A stretch of DNA of 64,000 nt, taken from positions 2,604,501 through 2,668,500 of the forward strand of contig NZ_JAIHOO010000001.1 in NCBI RefSeq assembly GCF_019733395.1. The letters are read 5' to 3'. Shown piece after piece: positions 1 through 10,033 of this stretch. The notes under the pieces are model-generated. The model was not told the DNA's origin. It worked only from the letters and a program-made list of their open reading frames with translations, and ran no database searches. Within the stretch, counting starts at the first letter, position 1. Each line of letters begins with the position of its first letter. This DNA is from Lysobacter sp. BMK333-48F3. GTDB taxonomy: Bacteria > Pseudomonadota > Gammaproteobacteria > Xanthomonadales > Xanthomonadaceae. The position numbers were made by a program, and so were the translations under genes.

Positions 1-1107
1 GACGGCGAGATCGTCTCGGTGGCGCTGGACGCGGACTCGCTGCGCCGCCTGGCCAGCGACGGCGGCGGCCGTTACGCGAGCATCGGCCAGGGCGATGCCG
101 ACTTGCGCGCGCTCGGCGTGCTCACCGCGAAACTCGCCGACACCGGCACCCAGCAGGGCAAACAAGGCATGGCCCGCGAGGACAACGGCTGCTGGCTGTT
201 GCCGCCGCTGTTGCTGCTGGGCCTGTTCGCGTTCCGCCGCCGCAGCGGCGCGGCCGCGCTGGCCCTGCTGCTGTGCCTGGGCTTGCCGTTGGCGCCGGCG
301 CGCGCGCAAGGCCTGTGGCAGCGCGCCGACCAGGCCGCGCATGCGCGCATCGAAGAGGGCACGGCGGCCTATCGCAAGGGCGAATTCGAGCGCGCCGGCG
401 AGCTGTATCGCCAAGGCCGGGGCGCCGACGCGCAGTACAACCTCGGCAACGCGCTGGCGCGCCAGGGCCGTTACGACGAAGCCATCCAGGCCTACGACCA
501 GGCCTTGAAGCTGCAACCGGGCATGGCCGATGCGCTGGCCAACCGGCGCGCGGTCGCGGCGGCGAAAAAACGCCCGCCGCCGCCCAAGGGCGAAGCCAAG
601 CAGAACGCGCCGCGGCAAGACGGCGGCGGGCAGAGCGGGCAGGGCGCGCAAGGCGGCCGCAGCGGCAACCAGGATCCCAAGCCGCAGCCGGCGCGCGACG
701 GCAAGCAGGACGGCCAGCCAGAGCCGAGCCCGGCAGGCGAGCGCAAGCCGGCGCAACCGCAGCAGCAACCGCAACCGCAACAAAAACCGCAGCCGCAACC
801 GTCGGCCGCCGGCAACGGCGCTGGCGCCGCGCCGCGCGCGGCCGACCGGGCCGCGCAGCAGCGGGCCGACGCCGCTCAGCGCGAGCGCATCCAGCGCGAA
901 CTCGAGCGCCAGGCCCGGGACGGCGCGTCACAGCGCGGCGGTCGCAAGGCGCCGGCAGCGGGCGTCGAAAGCACGCAGCAGCGCGAACACAGGCTCGCTA
1001 ACGACGCTTGGCTCAAGCGGCTGCCGGACGAGCCGGGCGAACTGCTGCGGGAGAAGTTCAAGATCGAATACGAGCGGCGGCAGATGCAGTCGCTGCGGGG
1101 AGACTGA
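1..1107 (+). CDS. BatB/BatC-like VWA-TPR membrane protein (5' end missing)
   Basis: The frame is open from base 1, so the gene begins upstream; 368 residues are visible. The first ~45 residues look like the end of a von Willebrand A domain. A hydrophobic stretch rich in Leu/Phe (visible residues ~60-100) with a basic FRRR break suggests one or two membrane segments. A TPR pair follows (residues ~115-185, with GNALARQGRYDEAIQAYDQA), then a long Gln/Pro/Ala/Lys low-complexity tail. This order is that of BatB-BatC fusion proteins from Bat (Bacteroides aerotolerance-like) operons, where VWA proteins accompany a MoxR ATPase. The stop lies 4 nt before the BatD-like gene, which supports the assignment. 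The exact role (envelope stress or chaperone-like assembly) is inferred from the family. Confidence 0.8.
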   Translation, partial: DGEIVSVALDADSLRRLASDGGGRYASIGQGDADLRALGVLTAKLADTGTQQGKQGMAREDNGCWLLPPLLLLGLFAFRRRSGAAALALLLCLGLPLAPARAQGLWQRADQAAHARIEEGTAAYRKGEFERAGELYRQGRGADAQYNLGNALARQGRYDEAIQAYDQALKLQPGMADALANRRAVAAAKKRPPPPKGEAKQNAPRQDGGGQSGQGAQGGRSGNQDPKPQPARDGKQDGQPEPSPAGERKPAQPQQQPQPQQKPQPQPSAAGNGAGAAPRAADRAAQQRADAAQRERIQRELERQARDGASQRGGRKAPAAGVESTQQREHRLANDAWLKRLPDEPGELLREKFKIEYERRQMQSLRGD

Positions 1108-1111
1108 GGCG

Positions 1112-2824
1112 ATGGCGCGAAAGCTGGCCCAATTCGGACTGTGGTGGCTGCTGGCCCTGCTCAGCGCGGGCGCTCTGGCGCAACCGCGCGCCTGGCTCGA
1201 CCGTGAGCGCATCCGCGACGGCGAAACGGCCACCCTCAACATCGAACTGATCGGCTCGGTCGGCGCTCGCCCGGACTACAGCTCGCTGTACGCCGATTTC
1301 GGTGTCGCCGGCGGCTCCACCGACAGTCAGGTCGTAACCGGATCGGGCGGCCTGACGGTGCGCAGTCTGTACCGGGTGTCGCTGGCGCCGCGACGCAGCG
1401 GGCGGATCGAGGTTCCTTCGGTGCGGATCGGTGGCCAGCGCACCAAGCCGTTGCAACTTGAAGTCCTGGCCGATCCAGGCGGCCCTCCCCGCAGCGCGGG
1501 CGCGGACGTGTTTATCGAGAGCGAGCCCGACGACGTCAGTCCCTATGTGCAACAGTCGGTCGGATGGGTGGTGCGTCTGTATTCGGCGGTTACATTGCTC
1601 GCAGGGCGGATCGAGCAACCGGTGCCCGCCGGTGCCTCCATGATGTCGGCCGGCGATGACGTGCGGTATCGGCGCGAGATCGATGGTCGCTTCTACGACG
1701 TGACCGAACGCCGCTTTGTCCTGGTGCCCGAGCGCAGCGGTACGTTGACCGTGCCTCCTGCGCTGTTCGAAGGACGTAGCGCGCCCGGCATGCTCGACCA
1801 GATGATGGGCGGCAGCGGCGACGAACAGCGCGCCCGCGCCCGCCCGCGCACGCTCGAGGTGCAGGCGCTGCCGGCCGATGCGCCGCAGCCGTGGCTGCCG
1901 TTGCGCGGGTTGAGCCTGCGTTACCGCACCGCACCGCAGGAATTGCGTACCGGAAGCGCGGGCAGTCTGGTGCTGGAGGCCCGCGTCGACGGCGCTGGCG
2001 TGACTCAAATGCCGGAGCTGCAACTGCCGCCGATCGACGGCGTGCAGGTGTTTCCCGAGCCGGTGCAGGCCGACGAAAGCTTCGTCGACGGCCGGCCCAG
2101 GGTGGTGCTGACGCGCAAGTTCTCGCTGGTGCCGGTTCGCACCGGCGCGGTGCGCCTGGATGGCGTGCGCCTGGACTGGTGGGATGTCGGCACCGGCCAG
2201 GCGCGCAGCGCGAGCCTGCCGCCGCTGAACTGGAACGTGCTCGCCGGCGGCGCCGCGGCGGCCGCGCCCGGGGCGGCGCCGCGCAGCACCGCCCCGGTCG
2301 CTGCCGGCGCCACCGCCGGCGCCCTGGCGACCGCGAGCGAAAGCGGCGGCGTGGCCGGCGGCAAGCTGTGGGCCCTGGCGGCGTTCTTCTTCGCCGCACT
2401 GTGGCTGGCGACCCTGCTGTGGGCGCTGCATCTGCGCGCGCATCCGGCGCTGCCGGGCGTTGCGGCCGCAGCCAGCGGCGCGCCGGGCGGCGCATCGAGT
2501 GCCGCGCCGAACACTAGCGTGCGGCCGTCGGCGGCGTTGCGCGAACTGCTCGACCGCGGCGACTTCGAGCAGATCGCTGCGGCGCTGCGCGCCAGCGCCA
2601 CGCCGCCGGCGACCGACGACGACGAACTGGTCGAACGCCTGGCCGATCCGCTGCAGCGCGAGGCGGTGCAGGCCCTGCGCCGGGCGCGCTGGGGCGGCGG
2701 CGACGGCGTCGCCGCGCGGGCGTTGCTGCGCGACGCTTTCGCCCGCGGGCCGCGCTGGCGGGCGCGCGAGGCCGAGCCCGACTCGCCGCTGGCGCCGCTG
2801 TACCCGCCGCGCCGCGGGGCCTGA
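1112..2824 (+). CDS. batD: BatD-family protein
   Basis: This 570-residue protein starts at an ATG 4 nt after the preceding stop, so the two genes are translationally close and certainly co-transcribed. The frame is open further upstream, but a signal peptide (WWLLALLSAGALA) directly follows this ATG. The protein has a periplasmic beta-rich body (residues ~20-390), an Ala/Gly linker, a transmembrane helix around residues ~420-440 (LWALAAFFFAALWLATLLWAL) and a cytoplasmic helical tail ending in a basic PPRRGA. This is the BatD/oxygen-tolerance layout. BatD proteins occur with VWA-domain BatA/B proteins and a MoxR ATPase; their biochemical function is not settled. Assignment is by domain order and operon context. 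Confidence 0.82.
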   Translation: MARKLAQFGLWWLLALLSAGALAQPRAWLDRERIRDGETATLNIELIGSVGARPDYSSLYADFGVAGGSTDSQVVTGSGGLTVRSLYRVSLAPRRSGRIEVPSVRIGGQRTKPLQLEVLADPGGPPRSAGADVFIESEPDDVSPYVQQSVGWVVRLYSAVTLLAGRIEQPVPAGASMMSAGDDVRYRREIDGRFYDVTERRFVLVPERSGTLTVPPALFEGRSAPGMLDQMMGGSGDEQRARARPRTLEVQALPADAPQPWLPLRGLSLRYRTAPQELRTGSAGSLVLEARVDGAGVTQMPELQLPPIDGVQVFPEPVQADESFVDGRPRVVLTRKFSLVPVRTGAVRLDGVRLDWWDVGTGQARSASLPPLNWNVLAGGAAAAAPGAAPRSTAPVAAGATAGALATASESGGVAGGKLWALAAFFFAALWLATLLWALHLRAHPALPGVAAAASGAPGGASSAAPNTSVRPSAALRELLDRGDFEQIAAALRASATPPATDDDELVERLADPLQREAVQALRRARWGGGDGVAARALLRDAFARGPRWRAREAEPDSPLAPLYPPRRGA

Positions 2825-2899
2825 GCCGGGCCCGGCCGCCGCGGCGGACGCCCGCCGGCCCTGGTGTATCCTGCCGGCTGTTTTGGCCGGGCCGGATTC

Positions 2900-4279
2900 A
2901 TGAGCGAAACCCTGAACGCGCGCAAGTCGCTCCCGCTGCACTGGAAGATGGCGATCGGCTTCCTGGCCGGCCTCACCCTGGGCCTGATCGTCTACGGCCT
3001 CGGCCTCAACAGCCTCACCTGGGCCCAGCTCGGCGGCCAGACCTGCGTGCCGGTGGTCGCCGGCGCCGAGCAGATCTGGCAGTGCCGGCCGCTGCTCAAG
3101 CTGCTCACCGAAACCGTCACCGGCCCCGCCGGCGAGATCTTCCTGCGCCTGATCTTCATGCTGGTGATCCCGCTGCTGTTCTCGGCCCTGGTCATGGGCG
3201 TCAGCGAGATGGGCGACATCCGCGCCTTCGGCCGGGTCGGCTGGCGCACCCTCGGCCTGACCATCCTGATGTCCTCGCTGGCGGTGGTGCTGGGCCTGCT
3301 GATGGTCAACCTGTTCCAGCCCGGCGCCGGGGTCGATCCGGCCCTGGCCCAGCAGCTGATGAGCGAGAACGCCGAGCGCGCGCAGAGCATCGTCAAGGGC
3401 AGCGCCGACGCGCCCAAGGGCATCCAGATGCTGGTCTCGATCGTGCCCAGCAACGTGATCCAGGCCGCGGCCAGCGACGCCATCCTGGCGGTGATGTTCT
3501 TCGCCCTGATGATCGGCGTGGGCATGGTGCTGACCCGCTCCCAGGCCGTGGACACCCTGCGCGAGGGCATCCAGGGCCTGTTCGACATTTCCATGACCCT
3601 GATCGGCCTGGTCATCAAGCTGGCGCCGTACGCGGTGTTCTGCTTCATGTTCAACCTGGCCTCGGCGTTCGGCTGGGACCTGCTGTTCAAGCTGGCCAAG
3701 TACGTCGCGGTGGTGGTCGCGGCGCTGGCGATCCATCTGTTCGTGGTCTATTCGCTGGCGCTGAAGTTCATCGGCGGGCGCTCGCCGACCGCGTTCTTCA
3801 AGGGCGTGCAGGAAGCGATGGTGCTGGCGTTCTCGACCGCGTCCAGCAACGCGACCCTGCCCACCGCGCTGCGCGTGGCCGAGGACGAACTCAAGCTGCC
3901 GCGGCGGGTGTCGCGCTTCGTGCTGACCGTCGGCGCCACCGCCAACCAGAACGGCACCGCGCTGTTCGAAGGCGTCACGGTGATCTTCCTGGCCCAGTTC
4001 TTCGGCGTCGACCTGAGCCTGGGCCAGCAGGTCATGGTGATGCTGGTCTGCATCCTCGGCGGCATCGGCACCGCCGGCGTGCCCTCCGGCTCGCTGCCGG
4101 TGGTGGCGATGATCTGCGCCATGGTCAAGGTGCCGCCGGAAGGCATCGGCCTGATCCTCGGCGTCAATCATTTCCTCGACATGTGCCGGACCACGCTCAA
4201 CGTCACCGGCGACATCGCCATCGCCTCGATGGTCTCGCGCGGGGTCAACGACCCGCCGGCGGAGCAACTCGGCGACTGA
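2900..4279 (+). CDS. Dicarboxylate/amino acid:cation symporter (DAACS family)
   Basis: A 459-residue polytopic inner-membrane carrier of the glutamate/dicarboxylate symporter (DAACS) family. Typical landmarks are visible: a Ser-rich loop with STASSNATLPTALR (residues ~313-326), the NQNGTALFEGV motif equivalent to the family's NMDGT region (~345), the GTAGVPSGS hairpin loop (~392) and the C-terminal NHFLDMCRTTLNVTGD substrate/cation site (~423-438). A frame opens 36 nt further upstream, but MSETLNARKS at 2900 gives a normal amino terminus. A strong hairpin follows the stop. Substrate cannot be set from sequence alone: the NQNGT variant differs from the NMDGT of GltP/DctA, so neutral amino acids, cystine or dicarboxylates are all possible. 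It appears to be a single-gene unit. Confidence 0.88.
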   Translation: MSETLNARKSLPLHWKMAIGFLAGLTLGLIVYGLGLNSLTWAQLGGQTCVPVVAGAEQIWQCRPLLKLLTETVTGPAGEIFLRLIFMLVIPLLFSALVMGVSEMGDIRAFGRVGWRTLGLTILMSSLAVVLGLLMVNLFQPGAGVDPALAQQLMSENAERAQSIVKGSADAPKGIQMLVSIVPSNVIQAAASDAILAVMFFALMIGVGMVLTRSQAVDTLREGIQGLFDISMTLIGLVIKLAPYAVFCFMFNLASAFGWDLLFKLAKYVAVVVAALAIHLFVVYSLALKFIGGRSPTAFFKGVQEAMVLAFSTASSNATLPTALRVAEDELKLPRRVSRFVLTVGATANQNGTALFEGVTVIFLAQFFGVDLSLGQQVMVMLVCILGGIGTAGVPSGSLPVVAMICAMVKVPPEGIGLILGVNHFLDMCRTTLNVTGDIAIASMVSRGVNDPPAEQLGD

Positions 4280-4305
4280 GCCGCGCCGCCATTCCCGTCC
4301 CGCGT

Positions 4306-4336
4306 ACGGCCCGCCGCTTGGCGGGCCGTCGCGTTT
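4306..4336 (+). terminator. Intrinsic-type terminator after the symporter
   Basis: A 10-bp GC-rich stem (ACGGCCCGCC / GGCGGGCCGT) with a GCTT loop begins 26 nt after the symporter stop and is followed by CGCGTTT. The T-run is short, as is common in high-GC genomes. The rest of the 4280-4596 gap holds only GC-rich sequence plus the possible promoter element GACAATAG at 4505. Confidence 0.6.
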
Positions 4337-4596
4337 GGGCCGCCAACCGGGCGGCGACCGGGCTGGAGCCGGCATGCCGGCCCTGCGCCGCTGCGCGTTG
4401 CCAATCCTGGCCGCCGGCCGTTCGCGGGCGGGCGCGGCGGCGCCCGAGCCGGCCCCGCGCCGGTCCGGCCCAGGGCTTGGGGCGACAGGGCGGGCCCGGG
4501 ATGGGACAATAGTCGCTCTTCGCCGCTCCCCGATCCGTGCTCCGCCGCGGGACCGGCCTTCCAGTTCCGCCTCCCAGCCTCAGCCGCCCAAGCCCA

Positions 4597-6597
4597 ATGA
4601 CGACGCCCAGCCGCCGCGACCTCGCCAACGCCATCCGTTTCCTCGCCATCGACGCGGTGCAGGCCGCCAACTCCGGCCACCCCGGCATGCCGATGGGCAT
4701 GGCCGACATCGCCGAAGTGCTGTGGAACGACTACCTGAGCCACAACCCGAACAACCCCAAGTGGCCCAACCGCGACCGCTTCGTGCTGTCCAACGGCCAC
4801 GGCTCGATGCTGCAGTACGCGCTGCTGCACCTGGCCGGCTACGACCTGTCGATCGACGAGCTCAAGCGCTTCCGCCAGCTCGATTCCAAGACCCCGGGCC
4901 ACCCCGAGAACTTCATGACCCCGGGCGTGGAAACCACCACCGGCCCGCTCGGCCAGGGTTTCGCCAACGCGGTCGGCATGGCCCTGGCGGAGAAGCTGCT
5001 CGCCCAGCGCTTCAACCGCGAAGGCCATGACCTCGTCGACCACCGCACCTGGGTGTTCATGGGCGACGGCTGCCTGATGGAAGGCATCTCGCACGAAGCC
5101 GCTTCGCTGGCCGGCACCTGGGGCCTGGGCAAGCTGGTCGCGTTCTGGGACGACAACAAGATCTCGATCGACGGCAACACCGACGGCTGGTTCACCGACG
5201 ACACCCCGGCCCGCTTCGAGGCCTACGGCTGGCGCGTGATCCGCAACGTCGACGGCCACGACGCGGTCGAGATCAAGACCGCGATCGACACCGCGCTCAA
5301 GCACGGCGACAAGCCGACCCTGATCTGCTGCCGCACCACCATCGGCTTCGGCTCGCCGGCCAAGGCCGGCAAGGAATCCTCGCACGGCGCGCCGCTGGGC
5401 AAGGACGAGATCGTCGCCACCCGTGCCGCGCTGAACTGGCCGCACGCCGAGTTCGAGATCCCCGAGGCGATCTACGACGGCTGGCGCTCGCGCGCCGCCG
5501 GCCAGAGCCGCGAAGACGAGTGGAACAGCGCCTACGCCGCCTACGCCGCGCAGTTCCCGGCCGAAGCCGCCGAACTGAGCCGCCGCACCGCCGGCGAGCT
5601 GCCGCAGGACTTCCGCGCCCAGGCCGACGCCTACATCGCCAAGCTGCAGGCCGACGGCCCGACCGTGGCTTCGCGCAAGGCCTCGCAGATGGCGATCGAA
5701 GCCTTCGCCCCGCTGCTGCCGGAACTGGTCGGCGGTTCGGCCGACCTGGCCCACTCCAACCTGACCCTGTGGAAGGGCAGCAAGTCGGTCGCCAGCACCG
5801 ATCCGAACGCCAACTACATCTATTACGGCGTGCGCGAGTTCGCGATGACCGCGATCGGCAACGGCCTGCAGCTGCACGGCGGCTTCATCCCCTACGACGC
5901 CACCTTCCTGGTGTTCAGCGACTACGCCCGCAACGCGGTGCGGATGAGCGCGCTGATGGGCGCGCACGCGATCCACGTCTACACCCACGACTCGATCGGC
6001 CTGGGCGAGGACGGCCCGACCCACCAGCCGATCGAGCACCTGGCCTCGCTGCGCTACATCCCCGACAACGACGTCTGGCGTCCCTGCGACGCGGTCGAAT
6101 CGGCGGTGTCCTGGCGTGCGGCGATCGAACGCCAGAACGGCCCGAGCTGCCTGATCTTCTCGCGCCAGAATCTGCCGCATCAGCCGCGCAACGACGAGCA
6201 GGTCGCGCAGATCGCGCGCGGCGGCTACGTGCTGCGCGACAGCGACGGCGCGGCGGACGCGATCCTGATCGCCACCGGTTCGGAAGTCGGCCTGGCCACC
6301 CAGGCGGCCGAGCGCCTGAGCGCCGAAGGCCTCAAGGTGCGCGTGGTGTCGATGCCGTCCAGCGACGTGTTCGACCGCCAGCCGGCCGAGTACCGCGAGT
6401 CGGTGCTGCCCAACGCGCAGCGCAAGCGGGTCGCGATCGAAGCCGGCGTCAGCGACTTCTGGCGCAAGTACGTCGGCCTGGACGGCGCGGTGATCGGCAT
6501 CGACACCTTCGGCGCCTCGGCGCCGGCCGAAGCCCTGTTCCCGCACTTCGGCTTCACCGTCGAGCGCGTGGTCGAGGCGGTCAAGCGGCTGGGCTGA
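4597..6597 (+). CDS. tkt: Transketolase
   Basis: A 666-residue thiamine-diphosphate enzyme that moves two-carbon ketol units between sugar phosphates in the non-oxidative pentose phosphate pathway. The ATG at 4597 is chosen over an upstream GTG because [30 protein letters not shown] matches the family amino terminus. Visible motifs: SGHPGMPMG (residues ~24-32), SNGHGS (~64), the ThDP/metal motif [13 protein letters not shown] starting near residue 154, KISIDGNT (~188), [19 protein letters not shown] (~248-266) and the pyrimidine-domain region [15 protein letters not shown] (~417). Length equals that of E. coli TktA/TktB. It has its own upstream region and a hairpin (6610-6633) after the stop, so it is probably monocistronic. 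Confidence 0.97.
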   Translation: MTTPSRRDLANAIRFLAIDAVQAANSGHPGMPMGMADIAEVLWNDYLSHNPNNPKWPNRDRFVLSNGHGSMLQYALLHLAGYDLSIDELKRFRQLDSKTPGHPENFMTPGVETTTGPLGQGFANAVGMALAEKLLAQRFNREGHDLVDHRTWVFMGDGCLMEGISHEAASLAGTWGLGKLVAFWDDNKISIDGNTDGWFTDDTPARFEAYGWRVIRNVDGHDAVEIKTAIDTALKHGDKPTLICCRTTIGFGSPAKAGKESSHGAPLGKDEIVATRAALNWPHAEFEIPEAIYDGWRSRAAGQSREDEWNSAYAAYAAQFPAEAAELSRRTAGELPQDFRAQADAYIAKLQADGPTVASRKASQMAIEAFAPLLPELVGGSADLAHSNLTLWKGSKSVASTDPNANYIYYGVREFAMTAIGNGLQLHGGFIPYDATFLVFSDYARNAVRMSALMGAHAIHVYTHDSIGLGEDGPTHQPIEHLASLRYIPDNDVWRPCDAVESAVSWRAAIERQNGPSCLIFSRQNLPHQPRNDEQVAQIARGGYVLRDSDGAADAILIATGSEVGLATQAAERLSAEGLKVRVVSMPSSDVFDRQPAEYRESVLPNAQRKRVAIEAGVSDFWRKYVGLDGAVIGIDTFGASAPAEALFPHFGFTVERVVEAVKRLG

Positions 6598-6609
6598 GCC
6601 CGCTCGCAG

Positions 6610-6633
6610 GCGGGTCCGGCGAGCCGGACCCGC
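6610..6633 (+). terminator. Hairpin after tkt
   Basis: A perfect 10-bp stem (GCGGGTCCGG / CCGGACCCGC) with a 4-nt loop starts 12 nt after the tkt stop. No T-run follows directly, so this may be a pause or RNA-stabilising hairpin rather than a strict intrinsic terminator. Confidence 0.4.
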
Positions 6634-6813
6634 GCACCGCGATTTGCCCGATCGGGCGTTTCGGCGGTTTTGTAAAAATGCGCGCCACGGCCGCTACCGT
6701 GGCGCGTTTTCGTTTCTAGAATCGCCCGTTCTCTTCAGCGAGCGGCCGATTGGCGCGCGCGTCCGCCCAGGGCGCCGGCGCGGGGCGTCGGGCCGCCACC
6801 GAGCCCGCCGCGC

Positions 6814-7953
6814 ATGTCCGTACCCGCCGATTCCCCGCAACGCCTGCCGCAACTGGACGCCTTGCGCGGCCTGGCGGCGCTGTACGTGATCGTCTACCAC
6901 GTCATGGCCATGCCCGAGCCCGACCTGGTCGTGCCGGGCGCGATCGCGCCCCTGGTCGGCATGGGCGGCAGCGGCGTCGCCCTGTTCTTCGTCATGAGCG
7001 CGTTCTCGCTGTGCCTGACCTGGCCGCGCCACGCCGCCAGCGGCCTGCCCTTGCGCAGTTTCTATCTGAGCCGGCTGGCGCGGATCGCGCCGTTGATGCT
7101 GGCGCTGCTGACCCTGATGGTGGCCAAGGACCAGTTGCGCGCGGTGCCGTTGCGCGGCGTCGAGGAAGTGGCCTGGAACTACTCGTTGCTGTTCGGGCTG
7201 TCGGCGCCGTGGCAGCAAGGCATCGTCATGGGCAGTTGGACCATCGGCGTGGAAATGCTGTTCTACGCGCTGTTCCCCTTGATCGCGCTCGGCCTGCGCG
7301 GCCTGTGGCGGCAGTCGGCGTTGCTGGCGGCCAGTTTCGCGCTGGCGTGGTGGGCGGCGACCGGCTTGCCGGCGCCGATCGCCCATCTCGGCGCGCATGT
7401 CGGCCTGTTGCGCCAGTTGCCGATGTTCGTGCTGGGCTGCGTGCTGTTCGAACTGTGGCTGCGGCTGCGCGAGGCGCCGGCGCGGCGCCGGCGGACGCTG
7501 GGCGCGGCCCTGTCGCTGGCCGGGCTGGGCGGCTTGGGCGCCTTGTTCTACGGCCTGCTGCCGCCGCTCCCGCCGATCCTCGACGGTTGGTACCTGGCCT
7601 CGCTGTTCTACGGCCTGTTGCTGCTGGGCCTGCTGCTGGCGAGCAACCGCCTGCTGGTCAACCGGCTGACCTGTTTCTTCGGCACGATCAGCTATTCGCT
7701 GTACCTGGTGCACCCGTTCCTGGTCTCGCGTCTGTACGGCGTGTTCGCCCGTTGCTATGCCGAACTTTCGCCGGGCGCGGCCTATGCCGCCTGCCTGGCC
7801 CTGAGCCTGGCCCTGACCGTACCGGCCGCATGGCTGACCTATCGCTGGATCGAGAAGCCCGGTATCCGCCTCGGCCACCGCCTGTTCGCGCGCCTGCGCA
7901 AACGCCGGCAGGCGCGCGCGCTGCAGGCGCAGGCGGCGGTCGGTCCGGCCTGA
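6814..7953 (+). CDS. Acyltransferase family 3 (OafA/YrhL-type) membrane protein
   Basis: A 379-residue integral membrane protein with about ten hydrophobic helices. The amino terminus LPQLDALRGLAALYVIVYHVMAM carries the hallmark RGLAAL..V..YH of acyltransferase-3 proteins; the His is the proposed catalytic residue. SFYLSRLARIAPLM (residues ~77-90) matches the conserved R-x(n)-RIxPL element, and the last helices end in TYRWIEKPG, typical of OafA-like O-acetyltransferases. These enzymes acetylate or acylate surface polysaccharides, peptidoglycan or secreted glycans in the inner membrane. No glycan cluster is adjacent, so the acceptor is unknown. The gene converges with the acetyl-CoA hydrolase gene (6-nt gap). 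Confidence 0.88.
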   Translation: MSVPADSPQRLPQLDALRGLAALYVIVYHVMAMPEPDLVVPGAIAPLVGMGGSGVALFFVMSAFSLCLTWPRHAASGLPLRSFYLSRLARIAPLMLALLTLMVAKDQLRAVPLRGVEEVAWNYSLLFGLSAPWQQGIVMGSWTIGVEMLFYALFPLIALGLRGLWRQSALLAASFALAWWAATGLPAPIAHLGAHVGLLRQLPMFVLGCVLFELWLRLREAPARRRRTLGAALSLAGLGGLGALFYGLLPPLPPILDGWYLASLFYGLLLLGLLLASNRLLVNRLTCFFGTISYSLYLVHPFLVSRLYGVFARCYAELSPGAAYAACLALSLALTVPAAWLTYRWIEKPGIRLGHRLFARLRKRRQARALQAQAAVGPA

Positions 7954-7959
7954 CCGGCC

Positions 7960-9972
7960 TCAAGCGCCGGCGCTTTCGCGCAGGCCCAGCCGCAACAAGC
8001 GCGCTTCGAGCCGCTCGCCGAAACCGCGCGGGGCCTGCAGGCCCATGCGCTGCATCGCCTCGTCGTCGGCCCCGGTCCCGACCGTCAGCGCGCGCAGCAC
8101 GGTGCGCAGCTTGGCCGCGCGCGTCGCGGTGTTGGCCTTCAGCCAGCCCAGGGCCTTGACCAGCCGCTGTTCGACCGGGCTGAAATCGCTGCCCAGCGGG
8201 TAATCGGGCAGGCTGCCGTCGGCGCGGAACGGCGCCAGGGTCTCGCCCAGCCGTTGCGCGGTGTTGTTTCGGTGGGGCTGCGGAGCGTGCGGCGGCAACT
8301 TGCCGTGATCGATCGCGGTCAGGCGCAGGGCGACGCCGGCGCCGGCTTCGGCCACCGCGGCCATGGCCTGGATGCAGTCCTCGTCGGTCTTGCCGCGCAG
8401 GTCGGCGATGCCGTACTCGGTGACGTAGACGTCGCGCAGATGGCGCGGGATGGTGGTCTGGGCGTAGTTCCAGACCAGGTTGGAGCGGACCTGGCCGGCG
8501 CTTTCGCGGGTCGCGCGCAGCATCAGCACCGAGCGCGCGTCGGGCAGGGCGTGGGCCATGGCGACGAAGTTGTACTGGCCGCCGACGCCCGACACCACCC
8601 GGCCGTCGTCGAGCGTATCCGACACCGCCGCGCCGAGCGCGGTCGCCATCATGCAGCTGTTGAAGAAACGCGCATCGCGGCGCTGCAGGCGCTCCAGGGT
8701 TTCGTTGCCGCCGTAGAGTTCGTTGACCTCGCTGATCCGGCGCATGCCGATGCCGTGGCGCTGCGCTTCGGGCAGATCGCGCAGCCAGGCGTAGAAGTCC
8801 GGCGAGCCCAGGTAGAAGCCGCCCTGCAGGAACTCGCCCTCGCGTTCCAGCCGTGCGCGATCGTCCGCGTTCGCGCTGCCGTCGTGCAGGCGCCGCATCA
8901 GTTCCAGGTCGTCGACGACCTTGCGTTTGATCACTCCGACTTCGACCAAGCGGCGAAAGCCTTCGTTGATCATCTCGGAACAGCCAAAAAGCCCAACGTC
9001 AAACGGCCCGAGCGGCGCAACCTGCGCCTTCGCGTTACGGTCTCCGCTCAGGTCACCCTGCAAAGAAGCCGCGTGCCCGAGCGGCGCAACCGCCTTCGTT
9101 TCCGCAACCTCGATCCCCAGCGCACGCACCACCCGCAGATACGCCGCGCTGTCGGTATGCCGCAGCACCAGCGCGTGGCACAGCGCATCGGCCAGGGTGC
9201 CGATGCCGATTTGCAGGGTGCCGCCGTCGCGCACCAGGGTGCTGGCGTAGAAACCGATCGCATAGTCGGCGTCCGACACCGGCTGGCGCGGCAGGCCGAA
9301 CAGGGCGGGGTAGGGCGGCGGCGGCAGCACCACCGCGTCGAAGAAATCGGCGTCGACCGCGGCGCTGCCGCCGAGCCAGGGCAGCTGCGGGTCGATCTCG
9401 GCGATCAGCAGCGGCCGCGGCAGGCCGCGCGCGACGATCGCGTCGACTGCGTCGAAGGTCAGGTCGGTATTGCACGACAGCGACAGCCGCGCGCCGCCGG
9501 CGGGGTCGGCGGCGACCTTCTGCACCACCGCGTTGACGCCGCGGTCGGCCAGGGCGCGGGCGACATGGGTGTAGTTGAGGCTGGCGTAGCGGCGCTGGCT
9601 GGCGGCGGCGTTCAACAGCGCGCCGGATTGCAGATAGAACTCCTCGATCTCGATGTGCGCCGGCAGCGCGTTGCGCTTGAGCGCCTCGACGTAGCGCAGG
9701 CGCGGAAAGTCGGCGCCGAAGTGACGCTGCGCGAACGGCGCGACGAACCGGCCTTCCAGGCCGCGGCCGCCGCCGGGCGGGTCCAGCGACAGCGCGGTGT
9801 AAAGGTGCAGCGGCCGCGTGCTGTCGCCTTCGGCGCGGGCGTAGATCGCATTGAGCAACCGGTGCGGCTTGCCCAGGCCGAGCGGGGCGCCCAGGTGCAG
9901 CGGGCCGTCGACGCGGTCGTAGAGGAAGTCGACGGCGTCGTCGAGGCGGTCAAAGCGCGCGGGTCGGTTCAT
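7960..9972 (-). CDS. Acetyl-CoA hydrolase/transferase family protein
   Basis: A 670-residue protein matching the acetyl-CoA hydrolase/4-hydroxybutyrate CoA-transferase superfamily. The amino-terminal half contains LGKPHRLLNAIYARAEG and PLHLYTALSLDPP. The carboxy-terminal half contains DGRVVSGVGGQYNFVAMAHALPDARSVLM, the conserved GxGGQ-DF/NF segment near the CoA site, followed by the AQTTIPRHLRDVYVTEYGIADLRGKTDE block. It is longer than the ~500-residue SucC/Cat1 enzymes because of an insertion in the middle (~residues 300-420) and a C-terminal helical tail. Likely role: acyl-CoA hydrolysis or CoA transfer to acetate/other acids. It is divergent from the BlaI gene and shares that 85-nt promoter region. 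Confidence 0.82.
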   Translation of the reverse strand: MNRPARFDRLDDAVDFLYDRVDGPLHLGAPLGLGKPHRLLNAIYARAEGDSTRPLHLYTALSLDPPGGGRGLEGRFVAPFAQRHFGADFPRLRYVEALKRNALPAHIEIEEFYLQSGALLNAAASQRRYASLNYTHVARALADRGVNAVVQKVAADPAGGARLSLSCNTDLTFDAVDAIVARGLPRPLLIAEIDPQLPWLGGSAAVDADFFDAVVLPPPPYPALFGLPRQPVSDADYAIGFYASTLVRDGGTLQIGIGTLADALCHALVLRHTDSAAYLRVVRALGIEVAETKAVAPLGHAASLQGDLSGDRNAKAQVAPLGPFDVGLFGCSEMINEGFRRLVEVGVIKRKVVDDLELMRRLHDGSANADDRARLEREGEFLQGGFYLGSPDFYAWLRDLPEAQRHGIGMRRISEVNELYGGNETLERLQRRDARFFNSCMMATALGAAVSDTLDDGRVVSGVGGQYNFVAMAHALPDARSVLMLRATRESAGQVRSNLVWNYAQTTIPRHLRDVYVTEYGIADLRGKTDEDCIQAMAAVAEAGAGVALRLTAIDHGKLPPHAPQPHRNNTAQRLGETLAPFRADGSLPDYPLGSDFSPVEQRLVKALGWLKANTATRAAKLRTVLRALTVGTGADDEAMQRMGLQAPRGFGERLEARLLRLGLRESAGA

Positions 9973-10005
9973 GCGACCAGTATCTCAATCCGCGCATCCA
10001 GGCGC

Positions 10006-10033
10006 TTGCAAACTTCGTTTACAGGTGTAATCT
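10006..10033 (+). promoter_or_regulatory. Predicted promoter of the BlaI-M56 operon
   Basis: TTGCAA (10006-10011) and TAATCT (10028-10033) are separated by 16 nt and lie 25-52 nt before the repressor ATG. The -10 element lies inside the first operator-like palindrome, so repressor binding should block polymerase. This is predicted from sequence only. Confidence 0.5.

Noticed and set aside
1058..4375. A minus-strand open frame of 1105 codons antisense to the BatD and symporter genes
   Set aside because: High GC gives long stop-free antisense frames; its translation is low-complexity Gln/Arg/His without domains, while the plus strand has clear families.
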